A stretch of DNA of 64,000 nt, from NCBI RefSeq assembly GCF_014648255.1, contig NZ_BMQT01000012.1:99251-163250 (forward strand), in the 5' to 3' direction. The notes beneath the pieces were generated by a model. The model saw nothing but the letters and a program-made list of their open reading frames with translations. It was not told the DNA's origin and did not search any database. Position numbers and translations under genes: made by a program. Positions 1 to 8,137 of this stretch are shown here, one piece after another. This DNA is from Nocardioides albus. GTDB lineage: Bacteria > Actinomycetota > Actinomycetes > Propionibacteriales > Nocardioidaceae. The number at the start of each line of letters is the position of its first letter. Positions within the stretch are counted from its first letter, which is position 1.

Positions 1-157
1 GGGACTCGGTGCCCGGGATCGTGAAGTCGTTCTGCAGCTTGCCGCCGAGCGAGACGGTCAGCGCACCCAGCAGCACCGCGAGCAGGAGCCAGAGCGCCAG
101 CACGGTCTTGGCGTGGCGCGCGACCTGTCGGCCGAGTCGGTAGAGGTAGGAGGACAC
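1..157 (-). CDS. MmpL/RND-family transporter, N-terminal fragment
   Basis: Only the first 52 codons are inside the window. Reading from a GTG at 157, the protein begins with a short basic stretch (YLYRLGRQVARHAK), one hydrophobic helix (VLALWLLLAVLLGALTVSL), then GGKLQNDFTIPGTES. The FxIPGTES segment right after the first membrane helix is typical of MmpL-family exporters, which move lipids or small molecules across the membrane. The ATG two bases upstream is in a different, non-coding frame, so GTG is chosen. It is divergent from a TetR gene 61 bp away with an inverted repeat between them, so local repression by that TetR protein is inferred. Confidence 0.75.
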   Translation of the reverse strand, partial: MSSYLYRLGRQVARHAKTVLALWLLLAVLLGALTVSLGGKLQNDFTIPGTES

Positions 158-161
158 ATTC

Positions 162-194
162 GATACATTAACGCATTCAGTACAAAACTGTATC
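162..194. promoter_or_regulatory. Candidate TetR operator in divergent promoter
   Basis: GATACA at 162-167 is mirrored by TGTATC at 189-194, and a tighter palindrome TACA-aaac-TGTA lies at 181-192. Both fall between the divergent transporter and TetR starts, where a TetR repressor normally binds. No -35/-10 pair could be assigned with confidence. Confidence 0.45.
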
Positions 195-218
195 GTCGGC
201 GTATGTGAGGATTGCTAC

Positions 219-842
219 ATGACCGAGGTGAAGGCCCCCAGGCGACGTACGAACACCCGCGCGCGACTGCTGAACGCGGCCGTCGACGTCTTCGTCGAGC
301 GCGGGGCGCGCCGGGTCACCGTCGACGACCTGGTCAGCGCCGCCGGCTACACGCGCGGAGCCTTCTACTCCAACTTCGCCAGCGTCGAGGAGGTGCTCCT
401 CGAGGCGTTCAAGGAGGAGTCCGAGAGACTCATCGAGGCCGTACGCTCCGCCGTCGCCGAACACGCCGACGCCGAGTCGAGCGAGTCGCTGATCTCGGCA
501 GCCTTCGACGCGGTCCGCCCCACGCAGGACCGCTGGTTCGTCCTGCAGAGCGAGGTGGTCCTGCAGAGCCTCCGCGACCCCGACGCGCGGGAGATCAGCT
601 CGGCCACCTTCACCGCCCTGAGCGAGCAGCTGGTCGAGGTGGTCGAGCTCGCCCTGGACCGCCTCGACTGCACCTCCACCATGCCGACCGATCTCCTCGC
701 CCAGACGATGATGGGCGTGTTCCTGCACAGCCTCACGATGCGTACGATCCGGCCCGACGACCCCCGCGCCGACCGGCTCCTCGCCGAAGCACTCCCCCAG
801 ATCCTCGATGGAGTATCCGTGCCCCGGGTTACCAGGGCTTGA
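219..842 (+). CDS. TetR/AcrR family transcriptional regulator
   Basis: A 207-aa protein of standard TetR length. The N-terminal helix-turn-helix is clear (residues about 10-55: TRARLLNAAVDVFVERGARR, then VDDLVSAAGYTRGAFYSNF). The rest is an all-helical ligand-binding domain. The start ATG follows GTGAGG at 205-210. It is divergent from the MmpL-type transporter and probably represses it and itself through the inverted repeats between them; the ligand is unknown. Its last 14 bases overlap the tail of the convergent small gene ending at 829. Confidence 0.88.
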   Translation: MTEVKAPRRRTNTRARLLNAAVDVFVERGARRVTVDDLVSAAGYTRGAFYSNFASVEEVLLEAFKEESERLIEAVRSAVAEHADAESSESLISAAFDAVRPTQDRWFVLQSEVVLQSLRDPDAREISSATFTALSEQLVEVVELALDRLDCTSTMPTDLLAQTMMGVFLHSLTMRTIRPDDPRADRLLAEALPQILDGVSVPRVTRA

Positions 843-1152
843 TGGCCTCCATGTAGAGCGACTCGGCCCGTCGCCGTTCGGTGTCAGGGGCGGCGTCGAG
901 CTCGGTGTCGCCGAACATGCGACGACCGGGCTCCGGGAAGCCTCCCGCCCGGAACATGCTTCGGGCTTTGCGACGCTGAACGGGACTCACCGCGTTGGTC
1001 ACGACCATCCGGGCAGTCCCGCGCTTGCTCACCGGAACGGCGTGCTTGGTGATCCGGCGAAGCCAGGAGTCGGTCGGATTGGTCGAGTTCAGCCGTTCCT
1101 GGGCCACGTCAACGGCGGCGAAGTACGCCTCGAGTCGTGCACGATCGTCCAC
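829..1152 (-). CDS. Hypothetical protein, 107 aa
   Basis: No family was recognised. The protein is soluble, charged and Arg/Ala-rich with no signal peptide or membrane helix. It contains the segment LNSTNPTDSWLRRITKHAVPVSKRG in its first half and ends MEAIKPW. The GTG start is supported by AAGGGGGAA just upstream on the minus strand. Its 3' end overlaps the convergent TetR gene by 14 bp. It is kept because of the good ribosome-binding site and the lack of a better reading of 843-1152, but it could be spurious. Confidence 0.5.
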   Translation of the reverse strand: MDDRARLEAYFAAVDVAQERLNSTNPTDSWLRRITKHAVPVSKRGTARMVVTNAVSPVQRRKARSMFRAGGFPEPGRRMFGDTELDAAPDTERRRAESLYMEAIKPW

Positions 1153-1436
1153 GGTTTCCCCCTTGTCATGACAGGCGACTCTTCTGTCGTCTAATCCTTC
1201 AAGACACCCCCGACGCGGATCATGACGCCACGAAGACGAGGAGTTCAGGCGCCTTTCCCTTCCCCAGACGGGGAGATGATGTGCGTCACACTTTCTCCTG
1301 TGCCGTCATAGCACGGTCGGATCGCTGTCTTGGCCTATCGAGTCACTCCACACGTACCGCACCGGAGCGAGCAGCGCCGCTCGCGACCATCCGCGGAACT
1401 CGTGTGGATCACTTCGATCCGAAAGAAGTACCCCCG
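1153..1436. promoter_or_regulatory. Intergenic region with CRP-like motif
   Basis: No gene is seen in this 284-bp gap. TGTGCGTCACAC lies at 1280-1291 and CCGTCAT at 1303-1309, 23 bp apart start to start. Related motif pairs occur upstream of the co-polymerase gene at 20334 and the ligase gene at 23466, so this is probably the control region for the secreted-protein genes that follow. Confidence 0.35.
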
Positions 1437-2111
1437 TTGCACGAGCCAAGACGACACCGAGCAGTCATCATGGGCGCCTTCGCCTTCCTCCTGGCCGGAG
1501 GTGGCGTGGTTGCCGTCATGAACCTGACCGGCAGCACCCCGACACCCGACGAACCGACGGCGAGCTCGCCAAGCGCGCCGAGCGCGTCACCGGACAGCGA
1601 GAAGGACGCGCCGAACGCTGCCGACACGACGCCCGACCTCAGCGACAGCACCGGCCTGAGCGCGGGGGCGCTGACCGCCGCCGCGAAGAAGGCCTCGGTC
1701 GAACCCGCGACCGTCGCGGACGCCACGACGAGCATCGACACGGCGCTCGACTCGTTCTTCGCTCCGCTCGAAGAGGGGGAGAAGCCCGAGGTCCCCAACG
1801 TCGGGAAGGCTCTGGCTGACGAGATCGAGATCGTCCAGTACGAGCGTCAGGACGCCGGTTGGACGATCACCGGGACCCCCACGATGGATGACCTCGAGGT
1901 GGTCGAGGTCGACGACCCGAGCAAGCCCAAGGCGATGACGATCAGGGCGTGCGTCGACACCAGCGACGTCACCATCAAGAACTCCACCGGCCGAGACATG
2001 ACGACGAAGACCGCCACCCGGTCGCGGTCGGTGTTCGAGATGGACCTGGTCAAGGGCGAGTGGCGGGTGACCTCCCGCAGCCTCGCCGGCAACGCGGACT
2101 GCTCGGCCTGA
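1437..2111 (+). CDS. Secreted/anchored hypothetical protein, paralogue of 14488-15162
   Basis: A 224-aa protein starting at TTG 1437 behind GAAAGAAG (1421-1428). This start gives exactly the length of its paralogue at 14488-15162. Residues about 11-30 are one hydrophobic helix (VIMGAFAFLLAGGGVVAVMN), followed by a Ser/Pro/Asp-rich linker. A globular C-terminal domain shares CVDTSDV, NS(T/A)GRDMT, ATRSRS and W(R/K)V with the paralogue. The C-terminal fold looks NTF2-like, but this is only a guess and the function is unknown. It heads the plus-strand series with two giant secreted proteins, mirroring the paralogue beside the minus-strand giants, so a shared role at the cell surface is inferred. 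Confidence 0.72.
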   Translation: MHEPRRHRAVIMGAFAFLLAGGGVVAVMNLTGSTPTPDEPTASSPSAPSASPDSEKDAPNAADTTPDLSDSTGLSAGALTAAAKKASVEPATVADATTSIDTALDSFFAPLEEGEKPEVPNVGKALADEIEIVQYERQDAGWTITGTPTMDDLEVVEVDDPSKPKAMTIRACVDTSDVTIKNSTGRDMTTKTATRSRSVFEMDLVKGEWRVTSRSLAGNADCSA

Positions 2112-2193
2112 AAAACCTCCACCTCTCGGGAACCTTCCACCGCACGGCCATCGATGCCGTGCCCCCAGAGATGCGCAGGACATGAGGGAACAG

Positions 2194-5127
2194 ATGATCA
2201 CGACGTCCACACCCGGCCGACGCCGGCACAAGATGAGGGCGGTCGCACTGCCCATCGCCCTGGCGGTCACCACCACGGTGCTGGCATCCACGGGTGCGGC
2301 GGCAGGACGGCCGGCGACAGGGTCCCCGGCGACGGACACACCTCAGGCCACGTCTCCGGACGCGACCGCAGCGCTCGGCTCAATCTCTCGCCCGGCGGCG
2401 TCGTGCTGGGAGATCAAGGAGCAGCGCCCGGACGCGCCGTCGGGGACGTACTGGCTGTGGACGCCGAAGCTCGAGGTCGCCGACCAGTTCTACTGCGACC
2501 AGGAGACCGACGGCGGCGGCTGGGTGCTGATCGGGCGCGGCCGCGAAGCCTGGAACCGGTCCGACGCCGGCATGGGCACGACCGCCGACGTACGCAAGAC
2601 CATCACCGGCCCCGGCGCCTTCGCCCCTCGCACCCTCTCGGCCGAGGTGATCAACGGCCTGTACAACGGCGAGCGGGCCGACGCCCAGCAGATGCGGCTG
2701 CGCCGCGCCCTGGACGGCACCGGCACCAACTGGCAGGAGACCCGCTACGCCTACTCGTCGGGTATGCCGACCTGGTCCTGGCCTGCAGCCCACGGAGCCG
2801 AGACTCCGGTCAAAGGGGTGACCTTCGACGGTGCGACAGCCGCCGCCGGAAGCAACACCGTAGGTTGGGTAGGGACCCAGCAGAGCATCGCCAGCCTCTA
2901 CACCCGGATCAACGCGTACACCTACAACGGGGGCACCTGGGCCCACCACAAGACGGCAGCTCTGCCCGGCGCTTCGACAGCGAGCGACAGCTACGTCTAC
3001 CACAGCGGCGGCTGGCTCAACGTGCCGTTCACGCAGGTGTTCAGCCGGCCGAAGGTGACCTCGTCCGCCTTCGTCGCGGTTCCGGAGGAGGGTCTGGCCG
3101 AGGCGCGCAACAAGGCCGTCGTCCGCGACGGGTCGTTGAAGAACCCCTGGGGCGTCACCGGGCGTAGCCCCCTGTTCCGAGACAACCTCGACGTCGAGGT
3201 CCAGGCCTTCGGCGAGGACAAGGCCACAGGCATCATGTATGTCGGCGGCAACTTCACCACCGTCCAACGCGACAGCAGCGCCACCGACGCCGCCACCCAG
3301 CAGTTCCTCGCCGCCTTCGACGCCACCACCGGCGAGTGGATCCCCACCTTCCGCCCCGAGCTCGACGGGCAGGTCAAGTCCATCGAAGTCCTCCCCGGCG
3401 GACGCCTCGCCGTCGGCGGCGAGTTCAGCAACGCCGACAGCGCACCCCACGAAGGCTTCGTCGTCCTGGACAAGTCCACCGGGCGCGTCCACCAGGACTT
3501 CAGCACGCTGCTCGTCAACCGCGTCTCCGTCGAGACCGTCTCCGTGTGGGACATCGTCACCCACGACGGCTGGCTCTACCTCGGCGGCAAGTTCACCCAC
3601 GCCACCGGCCCGAGCTCCACCCGTGAGGTCTACAGCCGCAACATCATGCGCCTGCGCCTCGACGACCTCACCCCCGACCGCACCTTCACCGCAGAGCTCA
3701 ACGGCGGCGCCGTCGACCTCGACATCCACAACGGCCGCCTCTACGCAGCCGGCACCTTCAGCCTGAACAAGGGCGCCTCAGCTTTCCGGGCACTCGCCAT
3801 CAACCTCAGCGACTACACGCAGGTTCCCTGGAAGATCAACGTCAGCTACGGCAACGCGGTCCTGAACTCCCGCCAGTACGGTGTGGTGGCCACCGACACC
3901 TCCGTGTGGCTCACGGGGGCGGAGCACCTCCATGCGGCTTACGACTCCAGCGATCTGTCGCTGAAGCAGACCTGGATGCAGTACGCGGGTGGCGACGGTC
4001 AGACGATCGCCAGCAACGGTGACACCGTCTTCGCCGGATGCCACTGCTGGGGCAAGTCCTACGAGGGTGCTGCGAAATGGGGCGCATCGGGGACGAACTT
4101 CGAGGAGATCTCTGCGATCGGCGCCTACGACGCCGTCGGCACCACCCTCCAGCGCACACCCAAGGTCTGGGACCCGGCATTCTCCTCCCGTCACGGTGAC
4201 GGTGCCTGGGCCAGCCACATCGACTCCCGCGGCACTCTGTGGGTCGGTGGCGACTTCACCCACGCGGTGCCACACGGCTGGACCTCGCGTCGCTGGACCG
4301 GTGGCTTCGTCCGGTTCGAGCAAGACCTCGATGCCATCGCACCCGCGGTCCCGACCGGCCTGTCCGTCGTCACCGACGGCACCTGGGACGCGCTCTCCTG
4401 GGAACCGGGAGGTGAGGGCGTGACATACCAGGTGTTCGCGATCGGCAGCGGCGAACTGGTCACCCAGACCACCGACACCGCCGTCGCCGTGCCTGCGCGC
4501 CCTGATGGCACCCGCTATGTCGTACGCGCCCTCGACTCCGACGGCAACATCTCCGCAACCAGCAACGCCGTCGTCGCCCAGCCCGGCGAGATCTCCGCCG
4601 ATCTCATCCCCGAGGCCAGCCCGACCCGGCCGGTCCAGCTCATCTCGCCACGCGCGACCTGGTCCCACTCCCACGACGCCGGACGACCCGACGGCTGGCC
4701 AGCCGTCGAACCGTTCACCTCAACCGGCACCGCACCGCTCGGCTGGGGCACCAACGACGTCGCCACCGCCTTCCCCGCCGCCGCCGACGGCACCCGCCCC
4801 CTGGCCTCCTACTACGCCAAGTCCTTCGATCTCCCCGCCGACGCCCCACATCAGGAGCTCGTCGTCACCGTCCGCATCGACGACGGCACCGCCGTCTACC
4901 TCAACGGCAAAGAGGTCCTACGCGAGAACCTCCCCGACGGGGAGCTCGCCGATCGCACGTACGCCACCCAGTCGGTCTCCGGAAACGCGGCACCGGACAA
5001 CACCAAGACCGTCCGGATCCCCATCACCGACCTGGCCGAAGGCACCAACACCATCACCGCGGAGGTCCACTCCAACTGGACCAAGGCACCCAGCTCGACC
5101 TTCGACCTCGAAGCCGTCCTGCAGTAA
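2194..5127 (+). CDS. Secreted fibrinogen-like/beta-propeller/FN3/jelly-roll protein
   Basis: A 977-aa exported protein. ATG 2194 is preferred over ATG 2182 because GAGGGA sits at ideal spacing before it. Domains in order: signal peptide (about 1-40); fibrinogen-like YCDxxxxGGGW domain (about 65-300, with SCWEIKEQRP, QFYCDQETDGGGWVLIGRG); delta-60-type beta-propeller (about 335-710, repeated YVGGNFT, LAVGGEF, YLGGKFTHA, YAAGTFS, WVGGDFTHA blades); FN3 (about 715-800); C-terminal jelly roll (about 825-977, YYAKSFDLP, VYLNGKEVLRENLP). These modules bind carbohydrates or proteins in other systems, and no catalytic domain is visible, so a surface adhesin or matrix role is inferred. It is very similar to the next gene from residue about 310 onward. 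Confidence 0.85.
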   Translation: MITTSTPGRRRHKMRAVALPIALAVTTTVLASTGAAAGRPATGSPATDTPQATSPDATAALGSISRPAASCWEIKEQRPDAPSGTYWLWTPKLEVADQFYCDQETDGGGWVLIGRGREAWNRSDAGMGTTADVRKTITGPGAFAPRTLSAEVINGLYNGERADAQQMRLRRALDGTGTNWQETRYAYSSGMPTWSWPAAHGAETPVKGVTFDGATAAAGSNTVGWVGTQQSIASLYTRINAYTYNGGTWAHHKTAALPGASTASDSYVYHSGGWLNVPFTQVFSRPKVTSSAFVAVPEEGLAEARNKAVVRDGSLKNPWGVTGRSPLFRDNLDVEVQAFGEDKATGIMYVGGNFTTVQRDSSATDAATQQFLAAFDATTGEWIPTFRPELDGQVKSIEVLPGGRLAVGGEFSNADSAPHEGFVVLDKSTGRVHQDFSTLLVNRVSVETVSVWDIVTHDGWLYLGGKFTHATGPSSTREVYSRNIMRLRLDDLTPDRTFTAELNGGAVDLDIHNGRLYAAGTFSLNKGASAFRALAINLSDYTQVPWKINVSYGNAVLNSRQYGVVATDTSVWLTGAEHLHAAYDSSDLSLKQTWMQYAGGDGQTIASNGDTVFAGCHCWGKSYEGAAKWGASGTNFEEISAIGAYDAVGTTLQRTPKVWDPAFSSRHGDGAWASHIDSRGTLWVGGDFTHAVPHGWTSRRWTGGFVRFEQDLDAIAPAVPTGLSVVTDGTWDALSWEPGGEGVTYQVFAIGSGELVTQTTDTAVAVPARPDGTRYVVRALDSDGNISATSNAVVAQPGEISADLIPEASPTRPVQLISPRATWSHSHDAGRPDGWPAVEPFTSTGTAPLGWGTNDVATAFPAAADGTRPLASYYAKSFDLPADAPHQELVVTVRIDDGTAVYLNGKEVLRENLPDGELADRTYATQSVSGNAAPDNTKTVRIPITDLAEGTNTITAEVHSNWTKAPSSTFDLEAVLQ

Positions 5128-5160
5128 CGGAAGCCAGGACAGAAGCGGAATCAGAACGGG

Positions 5161-5201
5161 CCGGCCGGGCAGCGCGCACTGCGCAATCGCTGTCCGGCCG
5201 G
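5161..5201 (+). terminator. Stem-loop terminator
   Basis: CCGGCCGGGCAGCG (5161-5174) pairs with CGCTGTCCGGCCGG (5188-5201), 14 bp with one G-T pair, just after the first giant gene. A clearly related hairpin follows the next gene at 8055-8088, so it seems to have been duplicated along with the gene. There is no T-run. Confidence 0.55.
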
Positions 5202-5277
5202 TGCTCGCCACAGCGTCATAGCCACGGCTCCTCGGTGTCTTGGTTGTTGAACACACAGCACAGGAAGAGAAGCCCAA

Positions 5278-8025
5278 ATGCACAAGAACTCCATGACCCG
5301 ACCCTCCCCGAGCGGAGGTGGGGTTCGGGTGCTCAGTCGCCGAAGCACCGGAATAGGGCTCATCCTCGCCGTGACGCTCGGGATCTCGACGATCGCGTCC
5401 CCGTCGCCGGTGGAGGCTGCATCGCCACCGAGCAAGGCGGCGGCGCTGGCTGCGGTGCCCGCTGACGACTACGACCCGCTCGAGTTCGGCGCGTGGACGT
5501 TGGGCAACGGTGGTGATCCGTCCGGAAGCGGGGCCCAGAACTGGGTGGAGCTCAGCGGTGGCGCCGGCTACGCGAACGCCGACGACACCCCCAGCGGCGC
5601 AGGCAGCCAGCTGCAGCAGACGGTAACCGGCGTGACGCCGGGAAGCACGCTGTCCGTGACCGTGTACTGGAACCACGGCATCCCCAACCCCGGCGACGCC
5701 ATGCAGCTGACCCTGTCCTACGCGGGCGTGAACTACGCGGCCTGGCAGACCCCGTACCCGGCCGGCTCGTCGAAGGTGGTCGTCGCCAACGGGGCTGCGA
5801 TCGCGCCGACGACAGGGTCTGCGGAACGGGCCGCCACCGCGTACCAGGTGACTCTTCCGGACAACGTCCCGGCAGCTGGCGTGGTTCGGTTCGCGATGAC
5901 CGCGATCACGAACAGCGTCACGCCGGGCGACGACTTCCGCATCAGCGGCCTGAGCATGAACAGCCCGCCCGTGCCTGTCCCGGAAGAGGGCTTGGCCGAG
6001 AGCAGGGCGAAGAAGGTGGTTCGCAGCGGGTCGATGAAGAACCCGTGGGGTGTGACCGGTCGTAGTCCCCTGTTCCAGGACAACCTCGACGTCGAGGTCC
6101 AAGCCTTCGGCGAGGACGAGGCCACCGACACCATGTACGCAGGCGGCAACTTCACCACCGTGCAACGCGACAGCGCCGGCACGGACGCCGAGACCCAGGA
6201 GTTCCTCGCGGCGTTCGACGCCGTGAGCGGCGAGTGGATCCCCACGTTCCGGCCCACGCTGGACGGACAGGTCAAGTCGGTCGAGGTGCTGCCCGGCGGC
6301 CGATTGGCGGTCGGTGGCGAGTTCAGCACCGCCGACGGCGCACCGCACGAGGGCTTCGTGGTCCTGGACAAGACCACAGGCCGCGTCCACGAAGACTTCA
6401 CCACGCTGCTCGTCAACCGGGTCTCCGTGGAGACGGTCTCGGTCTGGGACACGGTGATCGACGACGGCTGGCTCTACCTCGCCGGCAAGTTCACCCACGC
6501 CAGCAAACCAGGAACCCGCGAGGTCTACAGCCGCAACCTCATCCGCCTCCGCCTCGACGACCTCACCCCCGACCGCGACTTCACCACAGAGCTCAACGGC
6601 GGCGCCGTCGACCTCGACATCAAAGGCAACCGCCTCTACGCAGCCGGCACCTTCAGCACCAACAAGGGCGCCCCAGCATTCCGCGCCCTCGCCATCGACC
6701 TCACCGACCGCACCCAGATCCCCTGGAAGATCCACACCAGCTACGGCACCGCCCCACTCAACACCCGCCAATATGGCGTGGTCGCGACCGACTCCTCGGT
6801 CTGGCTCACCGGCGCCGAACACCTCATCGCGGCCTACGACCCGGCTGCGCTGACGTTGAAGCAGACCTGGATCCAGGCTTGGGGCGGTGACGGCCAGACG
6901 ATCGCCAGCAACGGCGACACCGTCTTCGCCGGATGCCACTGCTGGGGCAACACCTACGAAGGTTCGCGCAATCTCGGACAGACTTCGAGCAACTTCGAGC
7001 AGATCTCGGCGATCGGCGCCTATGACGCCGCTGCCGCGACGATCCAGCGTAAGCCCGAGGTCTGGGACCCAGTCCTCTCCGCCCGCCGTGGCGACGGCGC
7101 CTGGGCGAGCCTCATCGACTCCCGTGGCACCCTGTGGACAGGCGGCGACTTCACCCACGCGCAGCCCCACGGCTGGACCTCACGCCGCTGGACCGGCGGC
7201 TTCGTCCGATTCGAGCAAGCAGGAGACGCCACCGCACCTCCGGTCCCGACCGGCCTGACCGCCGTCACCGACGGCACCTGGGACGCGCTCTCCTGGAACC
7301 CAGCAGGCGAGGACGACCTGACCTATCAGGTGTTCCGCATCGGCGGCAGCGAAATGGTCGCGCAGACGACCGACACCACGGTCACCGTGCCGGCGAGCCC
7401 CGAAGGCACCCGATACCTGGTACGCGCCGTCGACGCAGCAGGCAACGCCTCCGCAACCGGCAGCCCCGCTGCCGCAGAGCCGGGCACGATCCCACCCGAT
7501 CGCATCCCGGAGGGCGGCGAGACCCAGCCGGTCCAGGTCATCTCGCCGCGCGCGAGCTGGACCTATTCCTTTGACGCAGGCATACCGCAGGGTTGGCCGA
7601 CCGTAGAGACCCTCGAGTCCACCGGCACAGCGCCACTCGGCTGGGGCACCAAGGACGTCGTCACGAAGTTCCCGGCAGCCGCCGACGGCACCCGACCGCT
7701 CACCTCGTACTACGCGAAAGCGTTCGACCTCCCCGCCGACGCACCCCACAAGGAGCTCGTCCTCACCGTACGTCTCGACGACGGCGCCGCCGTCTACCTC
7801 AACGGCAAGGAGATCCTGCGAGAGAACCTGCCCACAGGTGACCTCACCGACCGCACCTACGCCACCACCTCGGTCGCCGGCTATGCGGCACCGGACAGCA
7901 CCAAGACCGTCCGGATCCCCGTCGCCGACCTGGCCGAAGGCACCAACACCATCACCGCAGAAGTCCACTCCAACTGGACCAAGGCACCCAGCTCCACCTT
8001 CGACCTCGAAGCCGTCCTCCGCTAG
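5278..8025 (+). CDS. Secreted beta-propeller/FN3/jelly-roll protein with alternative N-terminal domain
   Basis: A 915-aa paralogue of the preceding gene. ATG 5278 follows GGAAGAGAAG. After a signal peptide (about 1-50) it has, in place of the fibrinogen-like domain, a roughly 170-residue beta-rich domain (about 60-230: FGAWTLGNGGDPSG, LQQTVTGVTPGSTLSVTVYW, DDFRISGLSM) resembling carbohydrate-binding jelly rolls. From VPEEGLAE onward it matches the neighbour: propeller (about 265-640), FN3 (about 650-730), C-terminal jelly roll (about 755-915). DNA identity with the neighbour is very high from the propeller onward. This looks like duplication followed by an N-terminal domain swap. No enzyme motif is seen; ligand binding is inferred. 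Confidence 0.85.
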   Translation: MHKNSMTRPSPSGGGVRVLSRRSTGIGLILAVTLGISTIASPSPVEAASPPSKAAALAAVPADDYDPLEFGAWTLGNGGDPSGSGAQNWVELSGGAGYANADDTPSGAGSQLQQTVTGVTPGSTLSVTVYWNHGIPNPGDAMQLTLSYAGVNYAAWQTPYPAGSSKVVVANGAAIAPTTGSAERAATAYQVTLPDNVPAAGVVRFAMTAITNSVTPGDDFRISGLSMNSPPVPVPEEGLAESRAKKVVRSGSMKNPWGVTGRSPLFQDNLDVEVQAFGEDEATDTMYAGGNFTTVQRDSAGTDAETQEFLAAFDAVSGEWIPTFRPTLDGQVKSVEVLPGGRLAVGGEFSTADGAPHEGFVVLDKTTGRVHEDFTTLLVNRVSVETVSVWDTVIDDGWLYLAGKFTHASKPGTREVYSRNLIRLRLDDLTPDRDFTTELNGGAVDLDIKGNRLYAAGTFSTNKGAPAFRALAIDLTDRTQIPWKIHTSYGTAPLNTRQYGVVATDSSVWLTGAEHLIAAYDPAALTLKQTWIQAWGGDGQTIASNGDTVFAGCHCWGNTYEGSRNLGQTSSNFEQISAIGAYDAAAATIQRKPEVWDPVLSARRGDGAWASLIDSRGTLWTGGDFTHAQPHGWTSRRWTGGFVRFEQAGDATAPPVPTGLTAVTDGTWDALSWNPAGEDDLTYQVFRIGGSEMVAQTTDTTVTVPASPEGTRYLVRAVDAAGNASATGSPAAAEPGTIPPDRIPEGGETQPVQVISPRASWTYSFDAGIPQGWPTVETLESTGTAPLGWGTKDVVTKFPAAADGTRPLTSYYAKAFDLPADAPHKELVLTVRLDDGAAVYLNGKEILRENLPTGDLTDRTYATTSVAGYAAPDSTKTVRIPVADLAEGTNTITAEVHSNWTKAPSSTFDLEAVLR

Positions 8026-8054
8026 AACGAGACGGAGCTGGACCACAGACGGGG

Positions 8055-8088
8055 CCGGCCGGACAGCGCACACTCGCCGTCCGGCCGG
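8055..8088. terminator. Stem-loop between convergent giant genes
   Basis: CCGGCCGGAC (8055-8064) pairs with GTCCGGCCGG (8079-8088) in the 112-bp gap between two convergent genes. It could serve both. It resembles the hairpin at 5161-5201. Confidence 0.55.
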
Positions 8089-8137
8089 TGCTCGGACGCC
8101 GCACCATCAACGCGGAGCTGACCGAGGGATCTGGTTG

